Source: Paenibacillus glycanilyticus | Lineage (GTDB): Bacteria; Bacillota; Bacilli; Paenibacillales; Paenibacillaceae | Direction of reading: 5' to 3' | Assembly: GCF_030161375.1 (NCBI RefSeq) | Contig: NZ_BSSQ01000010.1 | Span: 1 to 64,000, forward strand | Length of the DNA: 64,000 nt | Shown here: positions 63,095 through 64,000 of the stretch, in pieces | Numbering within the stretch: the stretch's first letter is position 1 | How the letters are laid out: the number at the start of each line of letters is the position of its first letter | Made by a program: the position numbers and the translations under genes | The notes under the pieces: model-generated | What the model was told of the DNA's origin: nothing | Database searches by the model: none | Seen by the model: the letters and a program-made list of their open reading frames with translations, nothing else

Positions 63095-63123
63095 AATCGC
63101 TTACAAGAATATTGTAAACGATT
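63095..63123 (-). promoter_or_regulatory. 12-5-12 inverted repeat with cre-like character
   Basis: AATCGCTTACAA and TTGTAAACGATT are separated by five bases and match in 11 of 12 positions. Each arm also fits the CcpA cre consensus with one mismatch. It lies 20 bases before the amidase start and may bind CcpA or a dedicated repressor. Confidence 0.5.
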
Positions 63124-63252
63124 AAATTGGAATATTATCCCACAATTTTAGTCGTTTTTATGACGAATACATACACTCCCCAGACAATGTATTGCATCCG
63201 GATCAGCCACACGTTAAGATTCTAGTAAAACCACCATATAGGAGAGTTATTC

Positions 63253-64000
63253 ATGCCGATTAGCGTACCTTCGCCTTTGCCTTGGAGAGAATATTTCAAA
63301 GACGACGCCAACCATACCATAACTGGCGATGTCCAAATCATCGAAGCATTCCCGGTTCCCCAGCTTCACATTCATCGTAGAGTCTGGATATACTTGCCGA
63401 AGAGCTACAGCGAGGGAGATCGTAGATACCCTGTCTTGTATATGCAAGATGGGCAAAATGTATTTGATCAAGCGACGTCGTGGGGAAGCGAGTGGCGTGT
63501 CGATGAGGCATTGGAGGGGATGGCGCTAGAGGATCACTCTCTTGAGGCTATCGTGGTCGCTGTGGATCATGGGGTCGCAGAGCGAAACAATGAATATAAC
63601 TTTACGATTAATGCGGAATACGGCTTCGGCGGTAAAGGAGAAGCGTTCGCCGCGTTCTTGGCCGAGACGCTTAAACCTTATATCGACAGCCACTATCGGA
63701 CACTTCCGGAACCGGAACAAACGATGATAGCCGGAAGTTCGTTCGGCGCCTATATCTCGCTGTATGCTGCCATTCGTTACCCGGAACAATTCGGCCGCGT
63801 AGGCGGGATATCCTTCGTCATGTGGCATGACAACAACGCGATTATTCAGTTAATAGAGCAAGCCGTATTCTCCCCTTCCCTACGCGTTTACCTAAGCATA
63901 GGAGAACTGGAAACCGACAATCCCGAATTTAATAAAACGGCGTACGAGCATGTTGCGCAAGTGCAGCAGGCATTGATAGCAGCAGGAATGCCGGACAATC
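63253..64000 (+). CDS. Alpha/beta hydrolase-fold esterase (putative esterase family), incomplete
   Basis: The first 249 residues of a putative esterase of the Fes/EstD type (MPISVPSPLPWREYFKDDAN); GGAG is seven bases before the ATG. The nucleophile motif is MIAGSSFGAYISLYAAIRYP (GxSxG around residue 163), with RRVWIYLPKSYSEGDRRYPV near the start. The gene runs off the window end, so the C-terminus and any last catalytic residue are not visible. It is divergent from the amidase gene. Confidence 0.88.
   Translation, partial: MPISVPSPLPWREYFKDDANHTITGDVQIIEAFPVPQLHIHRRVWIYLPKSYSEGDRRYPVLYMQDGQNVFDQATSWGSEWRVDEALEGMALEDHSLEAIVVAVDHGVAERNNEYNFTINAEYGFGGKGEAFAAFLAETLKPYIDSHYRTLPEPEQTMIAGSSFGAYISLYAAIRYPEQFGRVGGISFVMWHDNNAIIQLIEQAVFSPSLRVYLSIGELETDNPEFNKTAYEHVAQVQQALIAAGMPDN

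Overview
The window looks like chromosomal DNA of an endospore-forming Firmicute, most likely Paenibacillus or a close relative. The evidence is strong AGGAGG-type ribosome binding sites, a GerA-type germinant receptor locus, two YjcZ-type sporulation mini-proteins, an extracytoplasmic-function (ECF) sigma factor with its anti-sigma partner, guanidine-I and lysine riboswitches, cre-like sites and roughly 50% GC. Genus is inferred from gene content. No rRNA, tRNA, CRISPR array, prophage or insertion sequence was seen. Most genes lie on the minus strand in short operons closed by clear intrinsic terminators.

Layout. 0-8.7 kb: a small unknown gene, then a hexuronate operon (Gfo/Idh oxidoreductase, uxaC, uxaB, uxaA) divergent from an AraC-type regulator and an MFS exporter. 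8.7-17.5 kb: a triplicated 62-bp hairpin repeat, then a giant DUF11 repeat protein broken into two overlapping frames. 17.5-19.4 kb: a LysP-like permease behind a lysine riboswitch. 19.4-24.3 kb: a two-gene cassette of a PhoD-like metallophosphatase and a 916-residue protein I do not recognise. 24.5-31.2 kb: a small membrane protein, a TehA/SLAC1-type transporter, a split germinant receptor locus (gerAB-like on plus; gerAA, gerAC and a small two-helix gene on minus) and a LysR regulator. 31.3-35 kb: ECF sigma, anti-sigma, ABC ATPase and ABC permease. 35-42.3 kb: metE with a LysR regulator and operator dyads, GrpB, an AAA ATPase, a DinB protein, and an orphan modA divergent from an HTH/substrate-binding regulator. 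42.3-47.5 kb: acetyltransferase, flavin reductase, Na+/H+ antiporter, MOSC protein, an Imm-5-like immunity protein and a second DinB protein. 47.6-56.3 kb: a guanidine assimilation locus with two guanidine-I riboswitches. 56.3-64 kb: two YjcZ mini-proteins, a short-chain dehydrogenase, a beta-lactamase-fold hydrolase, a DUF2332 protein, a Nudix hydrolase, a methyltransferase, an acetamidase/formamidase and the start of an esterase.

How the genes work together. The best-integrated system is guanidine use: one riboswitch precedes the permease, the second precedes two DUF1989 proteins, a urea/guanidine carboxylase and an allophanate hydrolase. Together these would import guanidine, carboxylate and deiminate it, and release ammonia and CO2. 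The uxa operon would convert galacturonate/glucuronate to 2-keto-3-deoxygluconate. The ECF cassette carries a matching promoter upstream of its own sigma gene. The least explained parts, and the best places to look for something new, are the 916-residue protein/metallophosphatase pair and the giant alternating-module DUF11 protein with its odd 5' region.
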